From an uncultured Victivallaceae bacterium (GTDB lineage: Bacteria > Verrucomicrobiota > Lentisphaeria > Victivallales > Victivallaceae), in NCBI GenBank assembly GCA_944389925.1, contig CALXOD010000061.1, positions 29,927-93,926 on the forward strand: a DNA stretch of 64,000 nt. Direction: 5' to 3'. Shown in pieces: positions 7,471 through 16,008 of the stretch (the stretch's first letter is position 1; the number at the start of each line of letters is the position of its first letter). The translations under genes were made by a program, and so were the position numbers. Under the pieces are notes generated by a model. The model saw nothing but the letters and a program-made list of their open reading frames with translations, searched no databases and was not told where the DNA came from.

Positions 7471-8907
7471 ATGCCGGCCAGCCGGCGGAGACAACGCGAG
7501 AGAGCTTTTTTTTACGGCAGCCTGCTGGCTCTGCTGTTGTTCGGGCTGCTGCAGGCGAAGACCGATGTGACGCTTGCGGGAAATGAATCCACTCGGTTTG
7601 CGACCATCCGGGCGATTGCGGAACAAAATACATTTGCGATTGACGGCAAGGTCTTCCGTTCGGTGGACCGGGTGGTCCGGGACGGGAAAGTCTATTCCGA
7701 CAAACCGCCGTTGCTGCCATTGCTGCTGGGGGCCGCCTGCAAGATTCCGGTAACGTTATTCGGCTGGAGCTTTGAGGAACAGTACGGACTGTTGATCTAT
7801 CTGGTGAATTTCCTGTTCTTTACCGGCATCAATCTGGCGATTTTCTTTTTGTTTTATCGCAGACTCCGAAGGATGAAAGGGACGTTTTACGTCAGATGGC
7901 TTCTGGCTTTTTCGCTCTGTGCGGGCAGTTGGCTGCTGTCTTATTCGGTGACGATCAACAATCATACCCCCGCTGCTTTGTTGCTCCTGCTCTGGTTTCT
8001 GCTGCTGGAAGAGGCCTGCCGGACGCGGGGACACGGAGCCGCTCTGGGGGCCGGACTGGCCGCCGGATTGGCGTTTACGATAGAAGTTCCGGTGGGCGCG
8101 ATCATCGGTCTGGCCGGACTTCCTGCGGTTTTCCGAACGGCCGTTGAGGGGCGGGACTGGCGGTTCCCCGCGGCCTATTGTCTGGGGGGGGCGGTTACCG
8201 CTGCCCTGTTTCCGGTCGTCAATTACCTGGCCTTCGGGACGGTGATGCCGCTTTATCTGGCTGGGACGGGGACTTATCAGCCGGGAGCGGCTTTCCATTT
8301 TCAGGGCGTATATTGGTGGGAAACGCTTTTCGGACGGCGTGGCTTGTTTTCCTATCAGCCGCTGGTGCTGGGGGCGTTGCTCGCGTTGCTGGGGTGGAGG
8401 GGGATGTCCCGGCCGGAAAAAGCGCTTGCCGGTGGCTGCGGGGCCATTATCGTTTTCTATTTGACGTTCACCAATGAATACGGGGGCTGGGCCTATGGGT
8501 TCCGCTATCTGGTCGCGGTACTGCCTGGATTGTGGTTTCTGGCGGCACGTTACTGGTTGCCGGTCTGTCGCGGAATCAGGCGGCAGGTGTTCTTGACGTT
8601 GTTGGCGGGGATCGGATTTTGCACTGCCGTGGTGGGGAGTTACAATCCGTTCTGCAGTGGCTATGAGGGGTATCGTTCCCCGCCGGGGACGATCGATCAT
8701 GAGGTACGCAATTCCTTTGCCGCCAATCTTCTCGCGGCTTCTTTCGAACGTGATTCGGAAAGTTTCCTGTGTCGTATGCTTTTTCGCTTTTACGGGGAAC
8801 CGGTGGCGTTGCGTTATTTGTATGAAGCCTATACCAATACCAAGAACATCGGAATGCTGGCAACGGTACATGACCGGCTGCAGGAATTTTATGCAAAAAA
8901 GGAGTGA
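7471..8907 (+). CDS. Polytopic membrane protein, GT-C (family 39-like) glycosyltransferase candidate
   Basis: The 478-residue protein has about ten hydrophobic segments and a soluble tail of about 85 residues. After the first helix comes a periplasmic loop with NESTRFATIRAIAEQNTF and then VYSDKPPLLPLLLGA. An acidic residue after helix 1 followed by DKPP resembles ArnT/PMT-type GT-C enzymes, which transfer sugars from polyprenyl-phosphate donors in the periplasm. The assignment is by motif only. The ATG at 7471 was chosen for the purine run AAAGGGGGGG upstream; an ATG at 7438 is a possible alternative. It lies six bases before an AmpG-like transporter, suggesting an envelope operon. Confidence 0.55.
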   Translation: MPASRRRQRERAFFYGSLLALLLFGLLQAKTDVTLAGNESTRFATIRAIAEQNTFAIDGKVFRSVDRVVRDGKVYSDKPPLLPLLLGAACKIPVTLFGWSFEEQYGLLIYLVNFLFFTGINLAIFFLFYRRLRRMKGTFYVRWLLAFSLCAGSWLLSYSVTINNHTPAALLLLLWFLLLEEACRTRGHGAALGAGLAAGLAFTIEVPVGAIIGLAGLPAVFRTAVEGRDWRFPAAYCLGGAVTAALFPVVNYLAFGTVMPLYLAGTGTYQPGAAFHFQGVYWWETLFGRRGLFSYQPLVLGALLALLGWRGMSRPEKALAGGCGAIIVFYLTFTNEYGGWAYGFRYLVAVLPGLWFLAARYWLPVCRGIRRQVFLTLLAGIGFCTAVVGSYNPFCSGYEGYRSPPGTIDHEVRNSFAANLLAASFERDSESFLCRMLFRFYGEPVALRYLYEAYTNTKNIGMLATVHDRLQEFYAKKE

Positions 8908-8913
8908 TGTCTG

Positions 8914-10215
8914 ATGCCGTCTTCCCGTTCCCGGGCCTGGCGCTGGGTACCCAGTCTTTATTTTGCCGAAGGAGTGCCCTATGCCATTGTCGGTACGGTT
9001 TCTGCCGTTCTGCTCAAGAATCTGGAGATGTCCAACCGGGAACTGGCGGTCTGGACCAGTTTGCTGACGTTCCCCTGGGTGGTCAAACCGCTCTGGGCAC
9101 CACTGCTGGATCTTTTCAGTACCAAGAAGCATTGGATTGTTGTGATGCAGGTGCTGATGGGGGGCGGGTTTGCCGCGGCAGCATTGATGTTGCCGTTCCA
9201 ATTTTCGGACCGTCTGCTGATTGCGGTGCTGATGCTGATTGCATTTGCCTCGGCGACTCATGACGTGGCGGCGGACGGTTTTTATCTGATCGGTCTGGAT
9301 GCCCATGAACAGGCGTGGTTTACCGGGATGCGCTCCACCGCTTACCGGATTGCCACTGTGACGGCGCAGGGGGTACTGGTCATGCTGGTGGGTATGTTGC
9401 AGGAACGTACCGGCGATATCCGTACGGCGTGGATGATCGGCTTGCTGGCTGCCGGAATTCTGATGGGGGGGCTTGCGCTCTGGCACGGACGGATGACGCC
9501 GGCGGTGGAAAATGCCGCGGCGCATCCCGGTCTGCGGGAAGTCCTTGCCGGATTCGGTACGGCATTTACCGCATTCTTCCGGAAAAAATATGTGGGGCGG
9601 GCCCTGGCTTTTCTGCTGCTTTATCGACTGGGGGAATCTCAGCTGGTTCGACTGGCTGCGCCGTTTATGCTGGACGGTCGTAACGCGGGAGGCATGGGAC
9701 TGAACAATGTGCAGCAGGGATTCATTTACGGCACCGTCGGTGTGCTTTGTCTGCTGGCGGGGGGGATTCTCGGGGGGATGGTGATCGCCCGGGGTGGGAT
9801 GCGGCGCTGGCTCTGGCCGATGGCGCTGGCGATCAACCTGCCGGATCTGGTTTATGTGTATCTGGCCTGGCGAATGCCGGAATCGTTATGGACGGTCGGG
9901 GCGGCGGTGGCGGTGGAACAGCTCGGATATGGATTTGGCTTCACGCTCTACATGTTGTTTATGGTGGCATTTGCCGAGGACAGCGGACGCTTCAAGACCA
10001 GCCATTTTGCCTTGATGACCGGATTCATGGCGCTGGGGATGATGCTGCCGGGTATGATTTCGGGGGAAATTCAGAGCCGGATCGGGAATTATCTTGGATT
10101 TTTCTGGTATGTTATGGGCTGTACCCTGCCGAGTTTCGGAGTGGTCGCGCTGATTGCAAAGGTGATTCCGGCGGATTTCGGCTGTAAATCCAGAGATGAG
10201 GCCGGAGAGCGGTAA
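8914..10215 (+). CDS. AmpG-like MFS transporter
   Basis: This 433-residue protein has about 12 predicted helices. The N-terminal helix LYFAEGVPYAIVGTVSAVLL followed by LTFPWVVKPLWAPLLD is the signature of AmpG/PAT-type permeases, as is ATHDVAADGFYL in helix 4. AmpG proteins import anhydromuropeptides for cell-wall recycling; eukaryotic relatives move acetyl-CoA. A charged tail with only a few residues follows helix 12. It is likely co-transcribed with the GT-C-like gene six bases upstream, and a strong terminator follows. Substrate is inferred from the family only. Confidence 0.75.
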   Translation: MPSSRSRAWRWVPSLYFAEGVPYAIVGTVSAVLLKNLEMSNRELAVWTSLLTFPWVVKPLWAPLLDLFSTKKHWIVVMQVLMGGGFAAAALMLPFQFSDRLLIAVLMLIAFASATHDVAADGFYLIGLDAHEQAWFTGMRSTAYRIATVTAQGVLVMLVGMLQERTGDIRTAWMIGLLAAGILMGGLALWHGRMTPAVENAAAHPGLREVLAGFGTAFTAFFRKKYVGRALAFLLLYRLGESQLVRLAAPFMLDGRNAGGMGLNNVQQGFIYGTVGVLCLLAGGILGGMVIARGGMRRWLWPMALAINLPDLVYVYLAWRMPESLWTVGAAVAVEQLGYGFGFTLYMLFMVAFAEDSGRFKTSHFALMTGFMALGMMLPGMISGEIQSRIGNYLGFFWYVMGCTLPSFGVVALIAKVIPADFGCKSRDEAGER

Positions 10216-10249
10216 GGGGACTGACGCAGATGCGGACGGCGGTCCCGGG

Positions 10250-10282
10250 AAACGGAAGGGCGGCAATGCCCTTCCGTTTTCC
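10250..10282. terminator. Strong bidirectional terminator between convergent operons
   Basis: AAACGGAAGGGC (10250-10261) and GCCCTTCCGTTT (10268-10279) form a perfect 12-base stem with a six-base loop. T runs on both strands flank it. It separates the AmpG-like gene (plus) from the PDZ protein (minus, ends 10289). Confidence 0.85.
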
Positions 10283-10288
10283 AATAGG

Positions 10289-12484
10289 TTATTCTGTTTC
10301 CGGCGTGGCATCCGGAAGCTGGAATTTCACCACGCGAGTAACGGCGAAACGCCGGACAGCGAGATTGAAACTACGTTTGTCCTGGATCAGTTTTTTGAAT
10401 TCCTCCAGTGTTTTAACCGGCTGATCATCCACGCTGACAATGATTTCGTAAGGTTTGAGTCCGGCTACCGAGGCGGGGCTGCCCGGGCGGATTCTGGCAA
10501 TCAGCATACCGGGGTCTTTCTCCTTCATCCGGAAGTAATTGCGGACTTCGAAGGTGGGCGCGACAACAGTCAGGCCGATGTTTTTGTCGGTATAGCGCGG
10601 AGCGTTGCTGAAATTGACGGGGGCCTGGGTGACGGTCAGCTGTTTTTCTTCCAGTTTGCCGTCGACGATGACGCCGAGGGCGATCCGGTTGCCGATTCCG
10701 AGTTTGGTCAGACGCGTGTTTAACTCATTTTCCACCGGCTGCCACGGAGTGGGGATTTGATCAAAGTACCGTTCGGGAATTTCGTCGTACTGTGCCCACG
10801 GAAATTCCTGGAGGTATTCGTTCATGGAGATGTCATAGCCGTTAAGCTCCAGACGCTGCTGAGAGTTTTCCGGGCGCAGATAAAGCAGGACATCGCCGGA
10901 TTTCAAGCCGATTTTCGCCGCCGGGGAATCGGGCAGCACGTTGGTGATGAGCAGGCCCTTGCTGCCGTTTTCCGTCTGGGATGAAGCGTTGTTGGCACGT
11001 GCCAGCTCCGGAGTCAGGCGTTGAAAATCCGCTCCCAGCCAGGCGGTCCGGTTACGATCGCCGGCTTTTCTGGGGACGTTGTTGGGGTCCAGGGCCCGAT
11101 CCGATTGGAGCAGGGCGGCGAGGCGTTCTCCGGTGACCGGATCGGGGCGGTCGGAGGCGTAACGGTCCAGATTGTCCCGGCGGATCATCGGCAACAGCAG
11201 CAGCTGCTGGTCGGCGGTGAAGAGATAGCCGTTCTCCGAAGAGGAGTAGAGTGGTACCGGGATCTGCATATTGTTGTAGCCCGTTTCAAAACCGGTCAGA
11301 CGTGTGGGCTGGGGTTTGATCTGGAGTTTGCCATCGAAATTCCGGATGGTAACAGTGTTCAGGAGTTGTCCGGCCAAGGTTCCGGGGCGGCGGTTGTAAA
11401 GGCGGATTCCTGTGCCGGGAAGCGGAGAATCCGGTTGCGCCAGCAGTGCACCGAAGTCATTCAGAGAACCGGCAAAACTGCAATCGACGATTTTGTCGCC
11501 GTGAAACACGAAAATCCGTTCCAGCCGAGCAGTCTGGTCTGGGGAGAGCCGTAGATTGACCAGCAGTTTCCCATCCGTCAGTTTGAGGGCGATGGCGTCG
11601 AATTCATTTTTTTCCTTGCCGTCGTCACGGCGCATGATCATGATTTGCGGAGTGTTGCTGTTCCGGGACGCCAGCCGGATTCGGACTGGATAGATGTTTT
11701 CCTGCAGGAAGGCGGTCAGTTTTTCCAGCTGTTTATGCCGTTCTTCCACAGATTGCCGTTTCCATTCCGACGGAGGGGCCAGGCGATCGGCATCCAGCGG
11801 GAATTCTTCGGTCATGGTGACGGTGGCGACTTTTCCGGAGCGGTCAACCAGCAGGGTGTTGGGTTTTACGCGCTGGTAATCCCGATCCGTCGCCAGGTTG
11901 CGGAAGACGCTTTCGCTGCTGTCCGGGGCAACTCCGGCAATGGGAATGCCCTCCTCTTCCACCAGGAAAAATTGGTAAAGGGGCCCCTGTACATTGCGGT
12001 CGAACTGCAATGGCTTCCAGTTTTCGGGCGGATTTTCCACCTTCAGCAGACAGCTCTCCTGGTCCGGAAAAAATGCAATCGGGCGCGCAGCGTACGCTTT
12101 CCCCTGGAAGACGACTTCGATCCGAGCCACCCATTCCGGCATCAGATAGAGATCGGTCGCCAGCACTTCATCCGGAGCGATGACGAATCCGGGTTGGGAG
12201 ACCGGACGCTTTCCCTCGACCAATCCATCGGCGCCGGCGACATGATATTCGTTGCAGTTCGGGCATTTGTAGCGCGTGGTCACCGCCGGCATCTCGCCGC
12301 TGGGGGAAACTTTTAAAAACGTTTCCACGCGTACGATCGAATTCCCCAGCATTTTCAGCAGATTACGGTTAAGTCCGGCTGCCGCGACGGTCCGTTGCCG
12401 CGCTTCCGCGGGGGCGGTCGGTTGAGGGGTAGCGGCTGTGCCGGAAGACAGCGCCAACAGGAGAATCGGAAAAAATAACCTCAT
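10289..12484 (-). CDS. Secreted PDZ protein with a degenerate trypsin-like (HtrA) domain
   Basis: The 731-residue protein has a cleavable signal peptide (MRLFFPILLLALSSGTAA). Residues 60-230 resemble an HtrA protease fold but the catalytic residues are missing. The histidine position reads VIAPDEVLATDLYL, the aspartate region DQESCLLKVENP, and the nucleophile region NTLLVDRSGKVATV instead of GNSGGPLV. A CPNCNEYH zinc-ribbon-like motif interrupts the N-terminal part. Two PDZ domains follow, near residues 485-600 (GLLITNVLPDSPAAKIGLKSGDVL) and 625-715 (ARIRPGSPASVAGLKPYEIIVSVDDQPV). The gene overlaps the active htrA-like gene by four bases. I infer a scaffold or substrate-presenting partner of that protease, not an enzyme. 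Confidence 0.8.
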   Translation of the reverse strand: MRLFFPILLLALSSGTAATPQPTAPAEARQRTVAAAGLNRNLLKMLGNSIVRVETFLKVSPSGEMPAVTTRYKCPNCNEYHVAGADGLVEGKRPVSQPGFVIAPDEVLATDLYLMPEWVARIEVVFQGKAYAARPIAFFPDQESCLLKVENPPENWKPLQFDRNVQGPLYQFFLVEEEGIPIAGVAPDSSESVFRNLATDRDYQRVKPNTLLVDRSGKVATVTMTEEFPLDADRLAPPSEWKRQSVEERHKQLEKLTAFLQENIYPVRIRLASRNSNTPQIMIMRRDDGKEKNEFDAIALKLTDGKLLVNLRLSPDQTARLERIFVFHGDKIVDCSFAGSLNDFGALLAQPDSPLPGTGIRLYNRRPGTLAGQLLNTVTIRNFDGKLQIKPQPTRLTGFETGYNNMQIPVPLYSSSENGYLFTADQQLLLLPMIRRDNLDRYASDRPDPVTGERLAALLQSDRALDPNNVPRKAGDRNRTAWLGADFQRLTPELARANNASSQTENGSKGLLITNVLPDSPAAKIGLKSGDVLLYLRPENSQQRLELNGYDISMNEYLQEFPWAQYDEIPERYFDQIPTPWQPVENELNTRLTKLGIGNRIALGVIVDGKLEEKQLTVTQAPVNFSNAPRYTDKNIGLTVVAPTFEVRNYFRMKEKDPGMLIARIRPGSPASVAGLKPYEIIVSVDDQPVKTLEEFKKLIQDKRSFNLAVRRFAVTRVVKFQLPDATPETE

Positions 12485-13860
12485 AACTGCTCCTTGTGGT
12501 AATCAGTCAAGTAATCCAGAACCAGCTGGCGCGGAGCGCCATTGCGCAGGATGCTGATGGTTACCCGGGTTTGGGTATCCAGTTTCCGGAGGGCCTCTTC
12601 GTAGATCTTTTGGAGTTCATCCAGAGATTTGATCGGGACATCGTCGATGGATTGGATGATGTCGTTGCGCATTAGTCGGGCATTGGCGGCATTGCCGAAA
12701 TTTTCCACGCCGTAAACGAATACGCCTTCCGGCTGATAGAAATAGAGATTCGGCGTGTCAAAGCGATTGATGGCTTTGGCGGTGAATCCCCAGCGACCGA
12801 GGGCGACCTCATCGCCTTCGATCCGGCCTTTGGCGCGGGGAGCGGCGGTGAGAGTCAGGTTTTTTTCATTGCGTACTACGGTGAATGATACGGGTTCATC
12901 GAAGGGCAACAATCCGAGCAGTCGGCGGATCGCCGGCAGTTCTTCCTGATTCATGGCTGAAACCGGTTGCCCGTTTACGGCGATAATCCGGTCGTTCGGC
13001 TGGAAACCGGCCCGTCGGGCCGGACTTCCCGGGTCGGTGCCGGAAACCATGACCCCTTCGGAAAAATTGAAATAGATGTTCCGATCGAAGTCGTGCAGCG
13101 GTTGCAGCTGGAAACCGAACCAGGCCCAGTTGACTTTGCCATATTCCCGGATACGCGGCAGTACGATACGGATGATCGGCGAGGGAATGGTAAAACCGAT
13201 TGCTCCGCCGAGCAGCATCCCCAGGGTATTGATGCCGACTACCTCTCCCTGAGTGTTGACCAGGGGGCCGCCGGAGTTGCCGGGAGAGATGGAGGCATCG
13301 GTCTGGTACCAGAGCGTGTATTTGCCGTTGGTGGGCAGATAGCGGTTGGCACAGGAAACGATACCAATGGATACTGAGCGGGCGAGGCCCCATGGAGCCC
13401 CCATGGCCATGACGAAATCGCCTTCATTGACCGGTTCCGCGGCCAGCGGTGCGAATGGCAGAGGCGGGGCATCGTCGGGACGTTCCAGACGCAGCAGGGC
13501 GAGGTCGAGGTCTTTGTCGCTGCCGACGATTTTGGCGGGCCAGGCGGAACCGTCATGAAGCAGGCAGCGGATTTCCCGGGCTTTGTCGATGACGTGGTAA
13601 TTGGTCAGCAGTTCTCCGTCCGCTGAAATGAGTACACCACTGCCGGAAACGGCGTTGGCACTGTTTTTCCCGCTCTCCAGGTCATCGCTGACGACACGAA
13701 TGTACACCACCGCCGGGAACACCCGTTCTCCGGCCTGCCGGACGATCTGCTGAAATTCCGAATCATACAATCCCGCCGGATTCCCGCTCCGGCAGCCGGA
13801 TAAGCCGATGGCGGCCAGAGTCAGAAGCGCGGCGGCCGCCTTGATCACGATTTTGCGCAT
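12481..13860 (-). CDS. HtrA/DegP-type serine protease, lipoprotein with two PDZ domains
   Basis: The 459-residue protein has a lipoprotein signal with Cys23 in LSGC, so it is probably anchored to a membrane facing the periplasm. The trypsin-like domain carries a full triad: His89 (LLTNYHVID), Asp119 (DKDLDLALLRL) and Ser196 (SPGNSGGPLVN). Two PDZ domains follow, around 265-345 (GTDPGSPARRAGFQPNDRII) and 375-450 (NAANARLMRNDIIQSIDDVP). DegP-type enzymes degrade misfolded envelope proteins. It is first in a two-gene unit with its catalytically degenerate partner, ATGA-overlapped. Lipid anchoring is less common than a soluble DegP. Confidence 0.92.
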   Translation of the reverse strand: MRKIVIKAAAALLTLAAIGLSGCRSGNPAGLYDSEFQQIVRQAGERVFPAVVYIRVVSDDLESGKNSANAVSGSGVLISADGELLTNYHVIDKAREIRCLLHDGSAWPAKIVGSDKDLDLALLRLERPDDAPPLPFAPLAAEPVNEGDFVMAMGAPWGLARSVSIGIVSCANRYLPTNGKYTLWYQTDASISPGNSGGPLVNTQGEVVGINTLGMLLGGAIGFTIPSPIIRIVLPRIREYGKVNWAWFGFQLQPLHDFDRNIYFNFSEGVMVSGTDPGSPARRAGFQPNDRIIAVNGQPVSAMNQEELPAIRRLLGLLPFDEPVSFTVVRNEKNLTLTAAPRAKGRIEGDEVALGRWGFTAKAINRFDTPNLYFYQPEGVFVYGVENFGNAANARLMRNDIIQSIDDVPIKSLDELQKIYEEALRKLDTQTRVTISILRNGAPRQLVLDYLTDYHKEQL

Positions 13861-13952
13861 GAATGATCAATACTCCCACGGTTGCGTTATTTTGCTGGTC
13901 CTTTTACTGTAGGCGTTTTCCACAGGAAAACCAGTTGCAGAAGTGGAAAAAA

Positions 13953-13993
13953 ACAAAAAATCCCCCCTTCCTTTGAAGATGGGAACAGGGATT
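13953..13993 (-). terminator. Terminator after the DA1-like gene
   Basis: On the minus strand AATCCC...TTCC pairs with GGAA...GGGATT (13959-13993), and the stem is followed by TTTTTTG and more T. It lies just behind the DA1-like stop at 13997 and separates it from the htrA pair. Confidence 0.55.
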
Positions 13994-13996
13994 GGG

Positions 13997-15019
13997 CTAG
14001 CGTAACGGCTTTCCCTGCCGCAAAGTATTCAGCAGTCCGTTCAGACCGTATCGCTGCGCATAGGCCGCTACCTTACGGTATCCGCCGCCGTAGATTGGAT
14101 CCGGATTGCTTTCCATGCGGCGGACCATTTCCGGCCGGCCGGATGCGCGGTCGGCCAGCGCCGCCACATATTCGGCAAATCCTTCGCGGATCTCTTCCGG
14201 ATACCGGGCGCCGGCGTGGTGTTGCATCCAGTCATGGGCGATTTCATGGGCACAGCTTTCGATGAAACGCTCCCGGGGCAGGTAATCCAGGACATAGACG
14301 GCACACCGGCGATTGAGTACTCGTTCCTCGACCGGGCGATCATTGCGGTAGAGAATCCGGCTGTTCTGTTCAAAGTGATAGAGGCCCAGTTCCTCATCAG
14401 ACCATTTCCGGCCGGATTCCGCCAGTCGCCGTTGCAGCAACGGCCGGTCGGCCAGAAAGAACTGTAAGCGGCAGGAAGGCGCGTCCCCGAGCAGGCGGGA
14501 GACCAGCGTCCGGGTTTGCTCGAAGATTTTTCCGGCCTCGCCGCGGTCCGTAACCGGTGCACGGCCACAGTCCGCACAGAGACGGCGCCCGTCCGGCAGC
14601 GACGTTCCGCGCCCGGGCAGGCGGCAGGCGAAGCAGCGAGGAAGCGCGGCGCATTCGTTGCAGTAGAGGAGTTCGCCGTCAGGGGTGAGCAGTTTCCGAT
14701 AAGTTCCGGTCAGCTTGCTGCCGCAGATCCGACAGACGGGCAGGGTCTTTTCCAGACAGTGCCGGGAACAGAAAGCCCGGTCACCGGAAGTCAGATATTC
14801 CGGACCGCAGCGACGTTTGCAGACACTACAAAGCGGCCGGGTGCGGGCGAGACAGCGTTCGGAACAGTAGTCTTTGCCATTTGCCGTCAGGTAACGCCCC
14901 CGGATGGCTGTGCCGCAGACCGTGCATTCCGGCGCAGCGGCACCGGCCGTCGTTACGGGGAATCCGGCGAGGCAGAACAGCCAGCCGACCAGGAACGGGA
15001 TGGATACCGGGAACTTCAT
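13997..15019 (-). CDS. Secreted DA1-like zinc metallopeptidase with four tandem zinc-finger modules
   Basis: The 340-residue protein has a signal peptide (MKFPVSIPFLVGWLFCLAGF...AGAAA). Four small Cys modules follow: C32/C35-C52/C56, C64/C67-C84/C88, C96/C99-C120/C123 and C129/C132-C148/C151, spaced like LIM fingers. The C-terminal half has HEIAH at 258-262 and a third ligand region EGFAEY at 279-284, a gluzincin pattern. The order LIM-like fingers then HExxH is that of plant DA1 peptidases and their bacterial relatives. I infer a periplasmic or secreted peptidase; the substrate is unknown. The gene overlaps the aldo/keto reductase stop by four bases. Confidence 0.7.
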   Translation of the reverse strand: MKFPVSIPFLVGWLFCLAGFPVTTAGAAAPECTVCGTAIRGRYLTANGKDYCSERCLARTRPLCSVCKRRCGPEYLTSGDRAFCSRHCLEKTLPVCRICGSKLTGTYRKLLTPDGELLYCNECAALPRCFACRLPGRGTSLPDGRRLCADCGRAPVTDRGEAGKIFEQTRTLVSRLLGDAPSCRLQFFLADRPLLQRRLAESGRKWSDEELGLYHFEQNSRILYRNDRPVEERVLNRRCAVYVLDYLPRERFIESCAHEIAHDWMQHHAGARYPEEIREGFAEYVAALADRASGRPEMVRRMESNPDPIYGGGYRKVAAYAQRYGLNGLLNTLRQGKPLR

Positions 15020-16008
15020 TCGGCAAGAATCGCTTCGATTTCTGCCAGCTCTTCCGGCGCGAATGCCGTATTTTTCTGAGCCTGGACCAGTTCGCGGATC
15101 TGTTCCGGACGGCTGGCACCGACGAGCGTGGAGGTGACCGCAGGCTGCCGCAGCAGCCAGGCGAGCGCCATGGCGCCGAGTGTCTGACCACGCCGGGTGG
15201 CGACATCATTGAGGAGGGCGATTTTCATACGCAGCTCGGGGGTGATCCGGTCGGTTTTAAGGAAATGATTACGCGTTGCGCGGGAATCCGCCGGGATGCC
15301 GTTCAGGTAACGGTCGGTCAGCAGCCCCTGGGCCAACGGCGAAAAGACAATGCCGCCGATGCCTTCGCGTGTCAGCAGCTCCAGCAGCCCGTTCTGTTCA
15401 TAGGTTCGATCGAATAAATTGTATCGGAACTGGTGGATGATGAAGGGCGTCCGGGTTTCGCGCAGGATTCGCACTGCTTCGGCCGTCGCTTCCGGGCCGT
15501 AATTGGAAATGCCGACGTAAAGCGCCTTGCCGCTGCGGACGATCTGTTCCAGTGCCCCCATCGATTCTTCCAGCGGGGTATCCGGATCCGGACGGTGGTG
15601 GTAGAAAATATCCACATAGTCCAGTCCCAAGCGCTTCAAACTCTGGTCGCAACTGGCAATCAGGTTCTTGCGAGAGCCCCATTCGCCGTAGGGGCCCGGC
15701 CACATCAGGTAGCCGGCCTTGCTGGAAATGATCAGTTCGTCCCGGTGGGTGCCAAGCGAATCCCGCAAGATCCGTCCGAAGGTGAGTTCGGCACTGCCCG
15801 GTTCCGGGCCGTAGTTATTGGCCAGATCGAAGTGGGTGATCCCCAGATCAAATGCGGTTTCGGCCATGGTGCGGGCATTTTCATAAACATCGACGCTGCC
15901 GAAGTTGTGCCACAAGCCCAGCGAGACGGCCGGAAGCAGCAGCCCGGAACGGCCGCAGCGGCGGTAATTCATTTGGGCATAACGGTCGGGATCGGGACAG
16001 TACGTCAT
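15016..16008 (-). CDS. Aldo/keto reductase, YghZ/L-glyceraldehyde-3-phosphate reductase type
   Basis: This NADPH-dependent (alpha/beta)8-barrel oxidoreductase has about 330 residues. The catalytic tetrad is visible: Asp in HFDLANNYGP, Tyr in the same loop, Lys in IISSKAGYLMW, and His in DIFYHHRPDPD. The region VGISNYGPE and the C-terminal nucleotide-binding STLVGASRPEQI follow. The MWPGPYGEWGSRKNL stretch matches the YghZ/AKR14 type, which reduces small aldehydes such as methylglyoxal or glyceraldehyde-3-phosphate. The ATG at 16008 overlaps the SGNH stop by four bases; MNYRRCGRSG twelve codons later is an alternative start. It is the middle gene of a three-gene coupled unit. Confidence 0.88.
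   Translation of the reverse strand: MTYCPDPDRYAQMNYRRCGRSGLLLPAVSLGLWHNFGSVDVYENARTMAETAFDLGITHFDLANNYGPEPGSAELTFGRILRDSLGTHRDELIISSKAGYLMWPGPYGEWGSRKNLIASCDQSLKRLGLDYVDIFYHHRPDPDTPLEESMGALEQIVRSGKALYVGISNYGPEATAEAVRILRETRTPFIIHQFRYNLFDRTYEQNGLLELLTREGIGGIVFSPLAQGLLTDRYLNGIPADSRATRNHFLKTDRITPELRMKIALLNDVATRRGQTLGAMALAWLLRQPAVTSTLVGASRPEQIRELVQAQKNTAFAPEELAEIEAILAE

Noticed and set aside
7756..9525. Open frame of 589 codons on the minus strand opposite the GT-C-like and AmpG-like genes
   Set aside because: Product is Arg/Gln/His/Pro-rich and hydrophilic, as expected for the antisense of membrane-protein codons; both sense genes have coherent helices and ribosome sites.
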